A DNA stretch of 64,000 bases, from positions 1,570,001 to 1,634,000 of the forward strand of contig JANTUC010000012.1 of NCBI GenBank assembly GCA_026873275.1. Reading direction: 5' to 3'. The notes under the pieces are model-generated. The model did no database searches and was not told the DNA's origin. It saw nothing but the letters and a program-made list of their open reading frames with translations. The position numbers were made by a program, and so were the translations under genes. Position 1 is the stretch's first letter. Every line of letters begins with the position of its first letter. Positions 22,154 through 34,692 of the stretch are shown here, piece by piece. Source of the stretch: Pseudopithomyces maydicus. Taxonomy: Eukaryota > Ascomycota > Dothideomycetes > Pleosporales > Didymosphaeriaceae.

Positions 22154-24044
22154 ATGGGTTCGCTGTACGAGCCATCGGTTCGTGGGAGCACGATTTCAGT
22201 AATAGGGCGCCGGTTGTCGCAGCGGTTCACGACGTTGGAAGGATGGCGAGAGGTCGGGTCGGGCGTCTTTGCCATGGGAACATCGAATGTTCGCATGTTT
22301 GGAGTCCGCAATCAGTTCGACACAGAATATTCCCGCGACGCTCCTTTCGACTTTACGCAAACCTTGGACAAATCCCAGCTGGAAGTGCCTAAGCCGCAGA
22401 GCTTCGTAGAATACCGGAGGTCGTCGGAGGGCACGATTGGGAAGGCGATTGGATCGGTGCGGGATGTGAAGAAGGACTCCACTACAGAAGAGCTGGAGCA
22501 TGAAGAGCCGTATCATGTGTACACGTCGTCGGAGAAGTGGTTTTTGGTCGCAATAGCAGGCGCAGCCAGTTCTTTCCCTATGCTCACATTCAATATGTAT
22601 CTCCCGGCACTGGAACGCATTGCTGCGGTAGGACTCCCAAAACATTCGATCAAAGCGAATATGCTAACATCTTGAAGGACGTGAAAGTAAGCGCCGAAGC
22701 CACGAATCTTACCATCATGGCATATCTGTTGGTTCAAGGCTCTGCGCAACTGGTGTGGGGTCCGCTATCTGATAGCTTCGGTCGTCGACCGGTCTATCTA
22801 GTTGCGTTTACTGTTTACGTTGCCTGTTGCATAGTCCTCAGCTTCTCGCCAAATTATCCAGTCCTTCTTGTGTTCCGTATGATTCAAGCCGCCAGCATCG
22901 CATCCACAGCTTCTATCGGTTATGCAATCGTTCGAGACATCTCCACATCAACCGAACGCGACATCTTTCATCGTGTTTTCCAAATCATTCGAAATGGAAC
23001 CCTTCTTTCTTCACCAATTCTTGGAGGCCTGTTGTCCAGCTGGACGGACTTTCGATGCTCGTTTGTCTTTCTCTTTGCGCTATCGACATCGGTACTCATA
23101 GCGATCGCATTGCTTCTACCCGAGACACTGCGCAGTATCGCGGGCAACGGGACAGTACCACTCGTCGGGATCCATCAACCACTCATATGGAAATGCAAGC
23201 TCTTTGGCAAGCCTGCCCATGCGAACGAGAGCTTGCAGCCGGGAGCGAGACCAATGGTGTTTAAGAACAATATGTTCGAGCCGCTGCGTTTACTACAAGA
23301 GAAGGACGTGCTACTGAGTCTGTTGTCTGGCAGCATGATATACATGCTGTGGATGATGGTCACCGTCAGCACGACTAGTCTTTTCAAAAAGGCATTTGCC
23401 GTCAACGAGGCTCTGATCGGTCTCGCTTTCATCCCCAATTTCCTTGGTGCGATCGCAGGCTCAGCTCTAATAGGCAATCTTCTCGATGCCGACTTCAAAC
23501 GCGCATGCTCTGCATATAAGCATTCGCACTTTTTACCCTCTACGATCAACATTCCGCAGCAAACACTCCCAGCCGACTTTCCCATCGAGCGCACACGCCT
23601 CAGTCGGCTCCCTACCTTCACCATAATTCTCATAATTTCTATCTCTTTTTACGGATATTCGCTGGCATACCCAAATCTGACGTCCCTGGGGGCTGGGTAT
23701 GCATTCCACTGTTGCTGCAGTTCTTAATTGCATCGGCCACTCATGCCATATGCGGCGTGCATCAGACGCTAATCTCGGAGACGTGGGCAAACGAGGGATC
23801 CAAAGCAGCGTCGGCCATCAGCAACCTCATGCGATCGACGTTTGCTGCGATCGGTGTTGCGGTGGTGCAGAAAATCATCGGATGTGTCGGAACTGGTCCT
23901 ACTTTTTTGGCGCTAGGACTCGTGGTGTTGGTGCTTGTACCCTTGCCGATCGTTCAGTGGTATTACGGTGAACGGTGGAGGAGCGCACGGGATGCGAACC
24001 CAGGAGGTGCACGAGTGCAAGAGATTGACATAATCAAGGTCTGA
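22154..24044 (+). CDS. MFS multidrug transporter, DHA1 (Qdr/Flr1-like) family (one apparent 1-bp frame break)
   Basis: Two exons, 22154-22627 and 22678-24044. About 130 hydrophilic residues precede TM1. TM1 and the following loop are interrupted by the intron. The MFS signature in loop 2-3 is clear (QLVWGPLSDSFGRRPVYL), followed by further membrane helices, a central cytosolic loop (about residues 320-370), and a C-terminal half with SETWANEGSKAASAISNLMR. The DHA1 drug:H+ antiporter family exports xenobiotics and polyamines at the plasma membrane. The frame breaks at the GGGGG run 23688-23692. One extra G joins the last two helices and gives 614 codons including stop. There is no sign of other decay. 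It stands outside the candidate biosynthetic cluster. Confidence 0.87.
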
Positions 24045-25975
24045 GGACTTGAGATTAATTTTACATACCCACAATGATACCCTTTCTTATGAGTAGCGAT
24101 TCCATGTATCCCAGCATGTCAGTGTCCGTCAGTGTTCCTCCATGCCGGAACCCGATGTCGGAACAAAACGTTAAAAGCCATAGTCCCTCAGAAGACTTAC
24201 GTCCATAAGGTTTTCCCATTCAGCATCAGACGTCACGTCTTCGTTCCCCCAACTCTGCGATCTCGGACCCCTCTACACGCAGACACTAGCGTAGTCATCC
24301 CACCACCACGCACTGCACTACGCCTTCTAGCCCCCCTCAACGCGAAACGCCTAACATCGCCCCAACGCCAACTGCACTATCCATCTTTATCCTCGTACTC
24401 TAACCTCGAACCAGCTAGCCGTCGCTAGTGCTGCAAACAACGCTTTCCAAGTCTTTCCTAAATCTGCAAGTTGCCAAATGCACGTTAATCGTAGTCCGTA
24501 GTGTAATGCAGCGATACACATCTTAATCTAAATCCAGATGGTTGGAAATGGGCGGAAACGCATTGCGCATGGGAAATACGATGTTTGTGATCGCATAGGT
24601 AGCGAATACGCGTGGGCATTCCAGCAACTTCATATTCTCACTTTCGATAAAAGATGGGTTTTACGTATATGCTACTTGATAGATGGCATCTCCCAACCAA
24701 CGTACTATAGAGAAGTCATGACCGAGCAAAGCGCATCGGAAGTTTTATACTGCTTCCGTATATCGCGCTGCACCTATGCTCGTTTACAAACCTTACACAG
24801 TGACTTACCGAATACTGATTGCTCTTGCGGGCGCTCGAACGGGGCCAGAAAGCACAAAGCAAAACCCCCAATGACATCAATAACTTTTGATTCTCGGTGT
24901 TGAGCAGTCAAACAACCAAGCATCGGGACATTCGATGCAAAAGGCAACCGCTCTCCACAATGGATCCCGTTATTGGGAGTAACATTCCCCAATACATGAG
25001 TGGCCTTGTTTCACTCAAAGACATGCATATCTCAACACCGAAGGATCGCGCTTTGGAAAACCCCATTCACAAGGCTGGCTTCACTGCCCTCTGGAACCAC
25101 CTACCCAATCAGCGCAACCCATAGTACACCTTTACCGCCGCGGCACATGCCCTCTCGCAGGACCCCGTGGCTTGTTCCACACACCTCTCACAACGACTGC
25201 GCAAGCCTACCCAAAACGCTCAGGCATGTACGTACGTACGTATGTATAATACAGGTATACATATACATGTCCTCGACACCATGCAACAACAACCGGGAAT
25301 CCCACACGCCCTCATGTACATACATACGTCCCAGTGTGGCACGGTTGCCCGTTAAGTACATGTATCCGCCCTGCCCTGCCCTGCCATGCAAACCAAAGGA
25401 TCGCCCCCCCGTCGCTTAACTCAAACTCACCCAACCAATGGCTCCTCACCGCCACGCTTGCAGGACGTCACACGCACGACCACGCTTCGACTTGCCCCAT
25501 TGGGCGACCGGGCGGAACACGGGCTCGGTTTTGGACCGGGCCGCGAGTTAGGGGAGGGATTGGCTAGGAGGTGCGCGCTGGAGGCGAAGTTTATTTGTCT
25601 CTTGGCAGGCTGGCGAGGCGCTGGGCGGCGATGGTGATAGAGTGGCAGAGGCTGTGGCTGGAAGTGTGGGTATGTATGTATGGCCAAACTCATTTATTCA
25701 TGGGGTGACTCGCCTTTGGAAGGCTTGTTGTGGACGTACGTACCATAAAGGTATTGGGACATTTGTGACGAGCCCACCTTTATACTGGGTTCTAATCGCA
25801 TAGCATTCTCGTAGCAATGGACTGTCTCTGGTTCCACGTAAAGCCTGCTGGTGGGCCTCGATGCGCGTAACGCGATTGTACTTTTTCCAAGTGAGACGAC
25901 CGTTGCTTTGACACTTGTGTGAATGTAGAGTTCGGCGGCCAGACGTGTCCGCTACCTGAGACTCCTCGACCACGA
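24045..25975. other. 1.9 kb intergenic region
   Basis: Between the DHA1 gene (+) and the PTH11-like gene (-), convergent ends. Includes a GTAC/GTAT microsatellite near 25226-25250. Short frames have no family similarity. I see no gene. Confidence 0.55.
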
Positions 25976-27203
25976 CTATCTTGTCTCTGAATTATCGGAT
26001 CGGACTCTGCCACTATTCGGAGAGTTCTGCACCTCAGACGACAATGTAGGCGACGGAGCTCGAACAATCCGGCCATTTTCATCCTCGATGTATTCTTCGT
26101 TCGATAATATATCGCGCGAGCTCTCGCCGTCGAGCGTCATCTTGGTGGTATATATTGTTGGCAAGTCGTAGCTTGGATGCGAACTCAAGGCACCGATTTT
26201 CTCGAGGACACGGTGTGGCAGTATCCTTTTCAGGATGTTATCGAAGGTGCGACGGAGCGGTGGAAGACATGCCACGATGATGCACATTGAATTCTCGCTG
26301 GTCGTAAGTGCTGTAGTCGTTACGGTGTGGTACACGGTGTTGGTCTTGACCTTGAGCAAGAGATATCCGAATTGGTAGATTTTGGCAATCGATATCGCTG
26401 TACCGCTGTCACTTGTTAGCGTTTTCCATTACATGGAGACATTGACTTACAGTAAAGCCATCAAAAAACTAGTCGAACACCCCACTGAGTGTATCGACTG
26501 AGATTAACCCGACGCAGGTAGATAATCGGCGCCGCCGAATACAGCAAATCGGTCGCAACGTTGGACCCGCCTTGGATGTACGTCGCAGTCGTCTTGAACG
26601 TGACCGGCCAGCATTTCGCGTTCTTAATCCTAGGATCCCAGCTGGCCTGCACAGGGTGACAAGACGCCCAATGAGACAAGAGCGGAAGTGTAAAGTTGCA
26701 GACTAATATGAGCATGACAGAACAATAGACTAGCCATCGGTAAACTTTTGAGAAGTTCAAACCATGAAGATAGGCGCAGATCGAGATCTTGGCGAAGCCG
26801 ATGGCATACATGTTCAGGGCTCCGCTGATGAACACGAGGAATCGCACTCTGGCTTTGATGTCGATGTTGATGTCGACGTCGAGACGCCCTTCGCCACTGT
26901 GAAGCGATACTAGACCGAAGGCATGGCCTACCTCTGCGGTGATCTAAACACGATGAGCCATCTTTGGACGACCGGGAATTTTCTCGTATACGTACAAGAG
27001 CCAGTATGATCCAGTAGTCACTCCAGCCTGTGATCGTCAGTATCGCATAGTACCGAAGTGCTGGAGAAGTCCGAACCCAGACGCGGATTGATCCTGAATC
27101 GGACGATCAGTCTCCAGAGACAGATTATCGTCATTAAAACAGTGGCGGTAATGTTGACTGCTTTTCCTATGCCAGACCGGTCTGCATGGTGTTCGCCAGC
27201 CAT
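25976..27203 (-). CDS. Fung_rhodopsin (PTH11-like) membrane protein, possibly damaged
   Basis: Three exons proposed: 26996-27203, 26451-26931 and 25976-26405. The protein shows the fungal rhodopsin-like domain layout: VNITATVLMTIICLWRLIVR (TM1), SDYWIILAL, YAIGFAKISICAYL, the CHPVQASWDP loop with paired Cys, then VATDLLYSAAPIIYLRRVNLS, and the last TM region SMCIIVACLPPLRRTF, followed by a cytosolic tail of about 70 residues. Related proteins are G-protein-coupled-receptor-like and usually of unknown ligand. Two breaks exist. The A run 26463-26468 (+ strand) needs one more base. A second break, near 27075 (GGGTTCGG on the minus strand), needs two more bases or one fewer, so partial decay cannot be excluded. 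The start at 27203 is tentative. Confidence 0.65.
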
Positions 27204-29713
27204 TGTGAGCCATGCATCGAAAGAGATGATGCCAATAAAAGATAAGAGATTAACCAACAAGACCTCAGCGATTTCAAAAAGACTCCCGACACAGATGGGT
27301 TGGTTTTCAGATACCTCTGGTTTACCAAGAAAAGCGAAAAACAAGTCAGTCTGAAGAGTGGATGCGCTTTCAAGGCGTAGAGTAAAGAGATGTACGTATA
27401 GAATGACCGAGATCTGAGGTAGGAAAATCAGGTAAGAACAATGTTAAGGCCGTAGGATGGTCGGTATTACACCCTCATGACTCGGTTTTCTCCAGCTGGC
27501 ATCTTATCGTATCAACGCCTGCATGCTAATACCATGCGTTCCTCTTGGCACTGGAGGAAGCAGCACGAACACTTCGGAGCCATCAACTAGTGGATAGATG
27601 AGAAGGAGAAGGTGATGGAATGTATGTGCTCTCTAGCATCACCCATGATGATGCGCGCACCAGGAAGCGTTGCATAGGGCAGCTGGAGAACCGTGGCACT
27701 CGGGTACGCTGACAGTTGGATCGGCATGCCAAACAGCCCCTGGTTCATGGGCGAGTATGTATTTATTATTGGGAACGTATTGTCATCGTGTTCACACTCA
27801 GCATGGATAGCTGCGAAAGTCGGTATCATCAGGAAGGTGCAAAAGACCATATGCATCCCCAGTAGACTCTGGCCTGATACTTTCTTACTCTTGCCTACTA
27901 TCAAACTTCAGTCAACCGATGGAATGGGATCAGATCTTGTGAATGTTCCCAAGGCAATGAGATCTGCCCCTTGTCAGCAAGCGGAGCGGCGGAGACGTGA
28001 GGGATGGACGGCGAGCGACGGGGGAAGCGGCACACGCATCCAAGCGGGAACGACATGTAAGAATCCTATAGAGCGCACGATATTGCCTAGGGGTTGAGTA
28101 AGATGCCATGTCATTGGAGCCATGATCAACGCCGAGCTAGACTCGTCGGAGTTATCGCGCGTGTTCTAAGCCCCCAAAGCCGAAAATCGCACATCCTTCC
28201 GCTCCCTCATATGGTCGCACGTACATATATGTATGGACACCCCAGCGAACGGGTATCCATAATTAAAACTTGTAGAAGTGCGATGAATGAACTCGATTAT
28301 AGCTGATGGACAAGTCAATTCACCATGACGACCCCGAGCACTGGCTGATACAATTTGTAAAGTCACGCTTTGATACCGTTAGGCACATGGATCTGACTCA
28401 TTCACGTATTTGCAGAATTGTAAAAAAACAGCTGAGAGAGTTGATAGATATTACTGAGGTTTGATAAATTACACGATTTTGCGTTGCTTGGTACGATACT
28501 CTGACGCGCCTAGAATCAGGTTCCAACAGACATTCATGGCTACTTTACGCCGGGTTCGCACCATGTCATTGGATCTAGAACCATTCCATACATTCCAGAG
28601 ACAGTGCTTTTTCTAGGTCTTTTCAATGCATGCGATGTACTCGATAACGGATTTTCTTACAGTATTCAGCTAAATTTATAGAAGTATTTCTTTGCAGCTG
28701 CAAGTCCGTCTCCACGAAGCTCGACTGGATTAGGAACGACGTGGTGCGACAGTTTTCTTCATAGCCTACAATCATGTCATTGGCAGATTACACAAAAATG
28801 ATCAATAGTCTGACTATTAATTATGCGCTCTATCCACAAGTCCATCTCCGTAATCGGCGCCAGGAAATCCACACGTGCGTGGAGATTCCACGAACCCGAT
28901 CATCGGGTCTCAAAAATTGAGTTTCCAAGAAACAACATGCATGCAAGCGTGGCTGTCAAGCTTTCTCGGCTGGCTTCCTAGATGGCTACTTGTTGATCGC
29001 AAATGCTTCTCGCTAGTCCCGAAGCTGGCAAAGACATATGAAAGGCAGTGGACCATTCCTAACACGTGTTACACGCCACTTTCAGTGGCCGACGGATGGC
29101 ACTACATAGGCGATGGAGTCCGTTTGCAAGGCCAGCTCAGCACAAATAGGTACTCCACACCCCTGTCACATCATGCGGCGCGTTCATAAAGTTATACCTT
29201 AGCAAGGTGACACTTCCACCAGCCTTGTCCAACCAACGACGAATATGCCTCACCCTACTACCAGTCTTCTGGATCCGTAGCGAAGTTCGGTCCCGGGTCC
29301 AGGAAGGCCGTGGGGCGGTGGAGAAAGCATAACCAACGACCCGTTTTCCCTGGAAGCCGAGTCTGTATGCCTCGAAATAGATCTCAGGAGAGACATCCTC
29401 CACCCGAACGATGTAGCATGCCGTTTTTTGAGAGTGAGACGTATGATAGTACTCAAGATGTTTTCCCGCTCAAAGCGACATGAGGTCTAGAGCTTCGTCG
29501 ACTGAGTTCCTGTCGCTTCGCTTAGCATCAACAACCTCTGGCAATGTCAACCCACCCGGTTGAATACGGGTTGCAACCAGGATCTCGCCACTAGCCAAGC
29601 CACTGCCCGCATGCCCCACTCTTGGCTTGCTCCTGATGGACGAGTTTCCGCACAGCTGCGTGGAGCCCCGATTTTACAGCAGCAGTGATTGGATCTTATC
29701 GCGGAGATGGTTC

Positions 29714-29722
29714 TTATCTGAT
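29714..29722 (-). promoter_or_regulatory. GATA-type iron regulator site (ATCAGATAA)
   Basis: TTATCTGAT on +, i.e. ATCAGATAA on -, an exact match to the ATCWGATAA consensus described for fungal iron-responsive GATA repressors of the SreA/Sre1/Urbs1 type. It lies about 310 bp upstream of the siderophore transporter start. Confidence 0.65.
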
Positions 29723-29755
29723 CAATCAATTTTGCCAGCGCCTGGGCAGCCCATC

Positions 29756-29764
29756 TTATCAGAT
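29756..29764 (-). promoter_or_regulatory. Second GATA-type iron regulator site (ATCTGATAA)
   Basis: TTATCAGAT on +, i.e. ATCTGATAA on -, again an exact ATCWGATAA match, 42 bp (four helical turns) from the first. A bare TTATC core lies at 29696-29700. Confidence 0.65.
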
Positions 29765-29918
29765 CATCGCCTTGCATGGCGCACCACCATCTGAACTCTC
29801 ATCAGGCCAGAGGAGCCTATGACAGGATTCTCCTGCCTTTAACAGCTTGGCACCGCTACCGGAGCGATGCAAGGGGCAAAATTTTCTCATTGCGCGTGTG
29901 CATGCCCAGCTGAACCCT

Positions 29919-29925
29919 TATATAG
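29919..29925 (+). promoter_or_regulatory. TATA box of siderophore transporter
   Basis: TATATAG about 105 bp upstream of the ATG at 30029, followed by a pyrimidine-rich leader. Confidence 0.5.
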
Positions 29926-30028
29926 GCCCGCCGATCCGAACTTCACTCCCCTCGTGCTCCATCCCAGGATCCCGTCTTTTCCCTGCAGCCCTGGAGTGGT
30001 TCCCTCCACCTGACCAACTTCCTTCAAG

Positions 30029-31907
30029 ATGAGCCTCACAGCAGAAGGCCCAGCTCCGACGGCTACGATCGAACGTATCCCTCCTAATGTCGACGTTGAG
30101 AAGAAAGGACATGCCGATATCACTGCACCCTCTGAGGGCAGCGATGTTCTGGACGACGGCAAGTCGGATACGTTTCAACAAGGTATTGAACGCGTGAGAG
30201 CGATAACAGAGATCTGGAGCAAAACAACCTTGGTTAGCATGTTCATCCTGTGCGTAATTCCTGTTTTATGTTTTTCGTTGCATGCTGTTAACATGCAGCA
30301 GTCTGTACCTCATCCATTTCGTCGACATGTTCCAAAACTACGTCGACAGCGCTCTTAACCCCTACATCACCTCTTCATTCCACAAGCACGGACTACTCAA
30401 TGTCGGCAGCGTTATGTCCACTGCTCTTGGAGGATGTATTCCTTTGGCAACAGCAAAGATCATCGACATCTGGGGACGTGTCGAGGGCTTCGTTTTCATG
30501 CTCATCCTAGCGGTTGTAGGAATGATCATGAAGGCCGTCTGCCAAAACATGGAAACTTACATCGCGGCACACGTTTTGTACTGGACCGGCCACATCGGTG
30601 TGATCTACGTCGCTGACGTTATGTGCGCCGATATGACGTCTCTCAAGAACCGCATGATCATCTTCGGAATCAACGGTACACCTCGTATCATCGCAACTTT
30701 CACCGCTCCCCGTGTTGCCGCAGCGTTCCTCGAGCGTCTTAACTTCCGATGGGCATTTGGCGCCTTCGCTATCATCATGGTCGCTTGCAGTCTGCCAGCC
30801 ATGGCAGTCATGGTTTTCATGTACCGGAAGGCGCGTCGGGCCGGCCTAGCAAGCAGACCTAGGTCGGGACGTAGTGTTGCCCATTCAGTGGCCTACTACT
30901 TTATCCAATTCGACAGTAAGTATTATTATCGTCTCTATATGTATCTGCTAATGAATGTAGTTGCTGGAATATTGCTACTTATGTTCGCATTCTGCCTGTT
31001 CATGCTACCATTCACACTTGTCAACTACGCACCCAATGGATGGAAGACAGGCTACATCATTGCCATGATTGTACTTGGCTTACTGCTGTTCCCCACTTTC
31101 GTTGTGTACGAACGTTATGTGGCTCCCGTGCCATTCCTACCCTGGAAATATCTCAAGGAACCTACCATCGTCGGATCTTGCGTCTTGTACGGCGTCATGT
31201 TCCTCTCCGTCTTCTGCTGGAACGGATACTACGGTACCTACCTACAGGTTGTACATCGACTATCAATCGAAAACGCCAACTACATCCTGAACTCATTCTC
31301 GTTGACCTCATCCGTCTTCGGTCCGATCATCGGATGGTTGATCAGTCGCACCGGTAACTTCAAGTGGATCGCCATGACCGGTGTTCCCATTACCGTCCTC
31401 GGCACGGCATTGCTTGTTCCATTCCGAACGCCTAGCACCAACCCAGGTGTCCTCGCCTTCACACAGATTCTTGTCGGCCTTGGAACAGGTATCTTCGCAA
31501 CATGCGGCCAACTCGCCGTCATGGCGCCTGTAACCCACCAACAAATCGCCGTCGTCAACGCTCTCTGGGGTCTCTTCGGTGGCTTTGGTTCCTCCATCGG
31601 CTACTCGATTTCCGGAGCACTGTGGACAGGTATCCTGCCCCAGCAGCTGTACAACCGACTCCCAGCCGAGTCGAAGGATCGCTACTTGGAAATCTTCGGC
31701 GACATCAACGTCCAGATGAGCTTTGCAGACGGCACCCCCGAGCGCGATGCCGTGGTCGGAGCGTTTGCACATACCGAGCGCATCATGCTTATTGCAGGCG
31801 CGTGCTTTGTCCCGTTGTGTATCGCGTCTATCTGGTTCTGGAGGAATATCAACGTGAAGAAGCTGGAGGAGCAGCGTGGTGTGCAAACCAAGGGTATGGT
31901 GTTCTAG
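30029..31907 (+). CDS. Siderophore-iron transporter, MFS SIT/ARN family (MirB/Sit1-like)
   Basis: Three exons, 30029-30249, 30299-30915 and 30961-31907; 595 codons including stop. The third-exon intron is 45 bp, in frame and stop-free, so an unspliced reading would insert 15 false residues after YYFIQFD. A hydrophilic N-terminus of about 65 residues precedes TEIWSKTTLVSMFIL. Typical SIT motifs follow: LIHFVDMFQNYVDSALNPYI, HGLLNVGSVMSTALGGCI, AKIIDIWGRVEGF, and a C-terminal half with WNGYYGTYLQVVHRLS and NALWGLFGGFGSSIGYSISG. SIT proteins import ferric hydroxamate siderophores by H+ symport. The promoter has two perfect ATCWGATAA sites, so repression by an SreA-type factor in high iron is likely. 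No siderophore NRPS is in the window, so it may serve xenosiderophore uptake. Confidence 0.92.
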
Positions 31908-32115
31908 ACGCTCTAAAGGAGAAGGATGCTTGAATCAATCATGAGTATGGATCTCAGGTGTAGGATATGAAGCCTATGCTACGTCTTGCTGCAAACGAAG
32001 TGGAGTTCAATTCGTGTTGGTCAAGATAGCACGAAATTTAATGATACTACAACTTCAAATCCGCCAGTACCAGTGATTATCTACAGTTGACTTCCTGGGA
32101 AGTCTTCGATAGGTT

Positions 32116-34108
32116 CTAATTGATTCGTGAGCTTCTTGGTAGGAATGATAAGCGAAGTTTACCCGGGGAAAGGACGTAGTTATCTCGCATGTCATCCAAA
32201 ATGGCTAGGCCACTCTCACCCTCCGCCAAGATGATGTTGTACCGCGGGACTAACGTGGACACAAGTAAGCGTATTTCCCGAAAGGCAAGACCTCTCCCTG
32301 GACACCCATATCGGCCTGCGCATCTTTTTTTAGCTTGGTCGAGGGAACAGCTGATTAACTTACCCTTACTGAACGGCTGATATACGTTCTTGTTTTTGAC
32401 CATGTGCGGTTGGTCAAGCCAGCGTTGCGGCAAAAATTCTTTCGCTCGGGTATAGCAAGACTCAACTATGTTTATCAGCACGGAATTTCTTTTTAAGGTG
32501 GTATTCTCACGTCGACCAAAATTATACATAGGCATCGCGATTGTAACATGAGGTGGTATCAAGACATCCCCGACTCTCAGACCGCTCGGTCCAACTTGTC
32601 TGAGACCACTGGTCGCAAGCGGAGGGTACAGCCTCAAAGTCTCTTGAATGATGGCATTCGTCAAAGGCAATGCCTCGAGGTCTTCAGAGTTCCAATCATC
32701 TCGGATACTGGCTAATTCGATTCGCAGGCGGTGTTGGAGACTTGGGTCGAGAGCGAGATGGTAGAAAAGAAGGGCCAGAACGGAGGCTGTTGTTTCGCTG
32801 TATAGAGTGAACTTGAGCGTGTAAATTGTCTTCAAATAACACGATGCTTACCTTCCAGCTACTACAACAGCAATGGCGTCACCTTCTAATTTATCTTGTG
32901 TTGATTTCATGCTTGAGCCGTGTATTAAATGATCAAAGATCTAAGAGATTAGTGAACGACAAGGAAGTAAGCATATATAACTCACGTCGCCTTTAAAGTC
33001 ATTCTAACACTCTTGCGTTAGAAAAGTGTTGACATTCTGACTTTAGCAGAACAAGTACTGACCTTTAGCCTTTCATGATACATATCCTGGCACCAACGCT
33101 TGAAATCCCACCAAGTCTTTGACAGTATGGAAATGTGGATGCCAATTCTGCCCAACCATGGAACAGGAGCTATCAGGCCCTGGAGAGACATGAAAGCTTT
33201 GAGCATGTCGATCGCAGGACGCCATCGACTACTCTGCAGTGTATTGAACGACTGCCCGAAGCCAAAGACTCCCATTATATCGAAGGAGATTTGAAGAAAG
33301 AGCTCGCCAACTTCTACGCTCTCTCCGTCCAACTTCGCAATCTCGCGTTCGAGGTTCTCAACATGGTTCCTGAGAGATTTTTCATGGCTCTTCAAAGCTT
33401 TGAATAATTAGGATGTTGCTCGCAGTATACATTATGTGAGAAATTAACTACCTGTCTTGGAGAATGCACGATCGAATACCCTTCTCCGCGCATCGTGATC
33501 CTGCCTGTTGCGGGAAGTGGCGATGGGTTCGCTGGGCAAGAGTAAATCATACCAGTCTGAGTGATTGAGCTCGCTTCCCGGTCTTGTGGCCGCATTGAGG
33601 ACTTCAGGATGAAATATGGTTAACTCGTTTGGACCTAAAGAATATCTCATCTGTCAGAGCGCATGTACGTGTATATTGCAAAACTGCACAGGGGAGTCGT
33701 CGGTTACGTACCAGTCCTAACAAAGTCCCCGTAGTCCTGTTGTAACACTTCTAATATTTCGTAGTTCTTGCAGCGGTTTTGAACCAGTCGGACGACATGC
33801 GCAAGCTTTGAGAGACGCATATCAAATGGTCCAGGAAACCCTCTCAAAGAGTGGAAAAATAGTCGATAGATCGACATACTTGCGAGAAGCCCAATAACAT
33901 GGTTAATGACAAGCAATGTACCACTAAAGAATGTCACATCTTTGTGTATGAAAGCAAAATAGAAGGTGATTGAGAGGAGAGCGAAAACATAACCAGAGAC
34001 GATAATGGGGGCCTGAAGATGATGCTCTCCGTATATGAAATGTATCCGATGAAGCATAAATCCTGACACTGTACTGGCAATCAATGCCACGTGACTCATG
34101 TCTGTCAT
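32116..34108 (-). CDS. Cytochrome P450 monooxygenase (candidate cluster tailoring enzyme)
   Basis: Eight exons: 33712-34108, 33452-33634, 33397-33063, 32986-33003 (18 bp), 32852-32940, 32511-32797, 32364-32465 and 32116-32315, summing to 537 codons with no frame break. The start at 34108 is preferred because related fungal P450s begin about 14 residues before the first membrane helix; 34201 is an in-frame alternative. Three N-terminal hydrophobic segments anchor it in the ER. Seen in order: DFVRTGPNELTIFHPEVL, the I-helix AGSETTA (split by an intron), the ExxR motif QETLRL, FLPQRW, and the heme loop FSKGRYGCPGR, split by an intron inside the first G codon and retaining the essential Cys. It is divergent from the UbiA gene and likely co-regulated with it. 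The substrate is unknown. Confidence 0.9.
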
Positions 34109-34629
34109 CTCAGTAGGTTCTAGTCTGATAAAGTGACCTGGCTCATTAAAACTCGACCCGATGAACTCTGTTCGCTTGGAAGAAAATAAATAGAATAACA
34201 TGTACGAACTTCAACGGTATAGTCTTTTCTCGGGTTATCAAGCTCCCCAACACCGAAATATTTCAATAAATTAGACTGTTCGGTTAGGTTTTTTTCTCGA
34301 AACCGTAAGCCCTGTAGTCAATCTATTGCTTTGTTCAATCAGGTTATCTCGATAACAGCTGACAGCAGATCAACGGATGAAGTAGACAAGGGTTTACCAG
34401 AAACATAGACAGAATATAACAAGGTGGAAAGAAATGATTAAGGCAAAGGATCATGTTGGGGTATGAGTGTGAATAATTGGTTTCGGTGCAACAGATGACG
34501 GAGATTATACAATGCTCACAAAATACTATCCCAATCAGTCAAATTTTTATTCCCAGTTTTCCTCATTGAAGATAAGGATAATTCTATGTTGTTCCGCATA
34601 TATTAAAAGCCGTGCCGCAAGTTGTCATG

Positions 34630-34692
34630 CTCACCTTCGCCCCGCATATGCTCGCCTTTGCCCCGTATCAGCCCACCTTCGCCCCGCGTTGC
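34630..34692 (+). repeat. Three tandem 21-bp GC-rich units
   Basis: 34630-34650, 34651-34671 and 34672-34692 share the pattern CYCRCCTTYGCCCCGYRTNNS. They form a GC-rich island in AT-rich intergenic DNA between the divergent P450 and UbiA genes. Confidence 0.75.

Larger units (their letters stand above)
27204..30028. other. 2.8 kb intergenic region, no reliable gene; carries the SIT promoter
   Basis: Longer frames at 27587-27904 and 29137-29456 (-) have no recognisable family and are not called. The part from about 29690 to 30028 is the promoter of the siderophore transporter, with GATA-type sites and a TATA box listed separately. Confidence 0.5.

Noticed and set aside
27587..27904. 105-residue minus-strand frame with a hydrophobic start
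   Set aside because: No family similarity, no convincing splice context, and the region between the PTH11-like and SIT genes is otherwise non-coding; too weak to call.
29137..29456. Overlapping minus-strand frames that could be a gene fragment
   Set aside because: Two overlapping frames of similar length, no recognisable domain and no splice logic; could be a relic but nothing supports a product.
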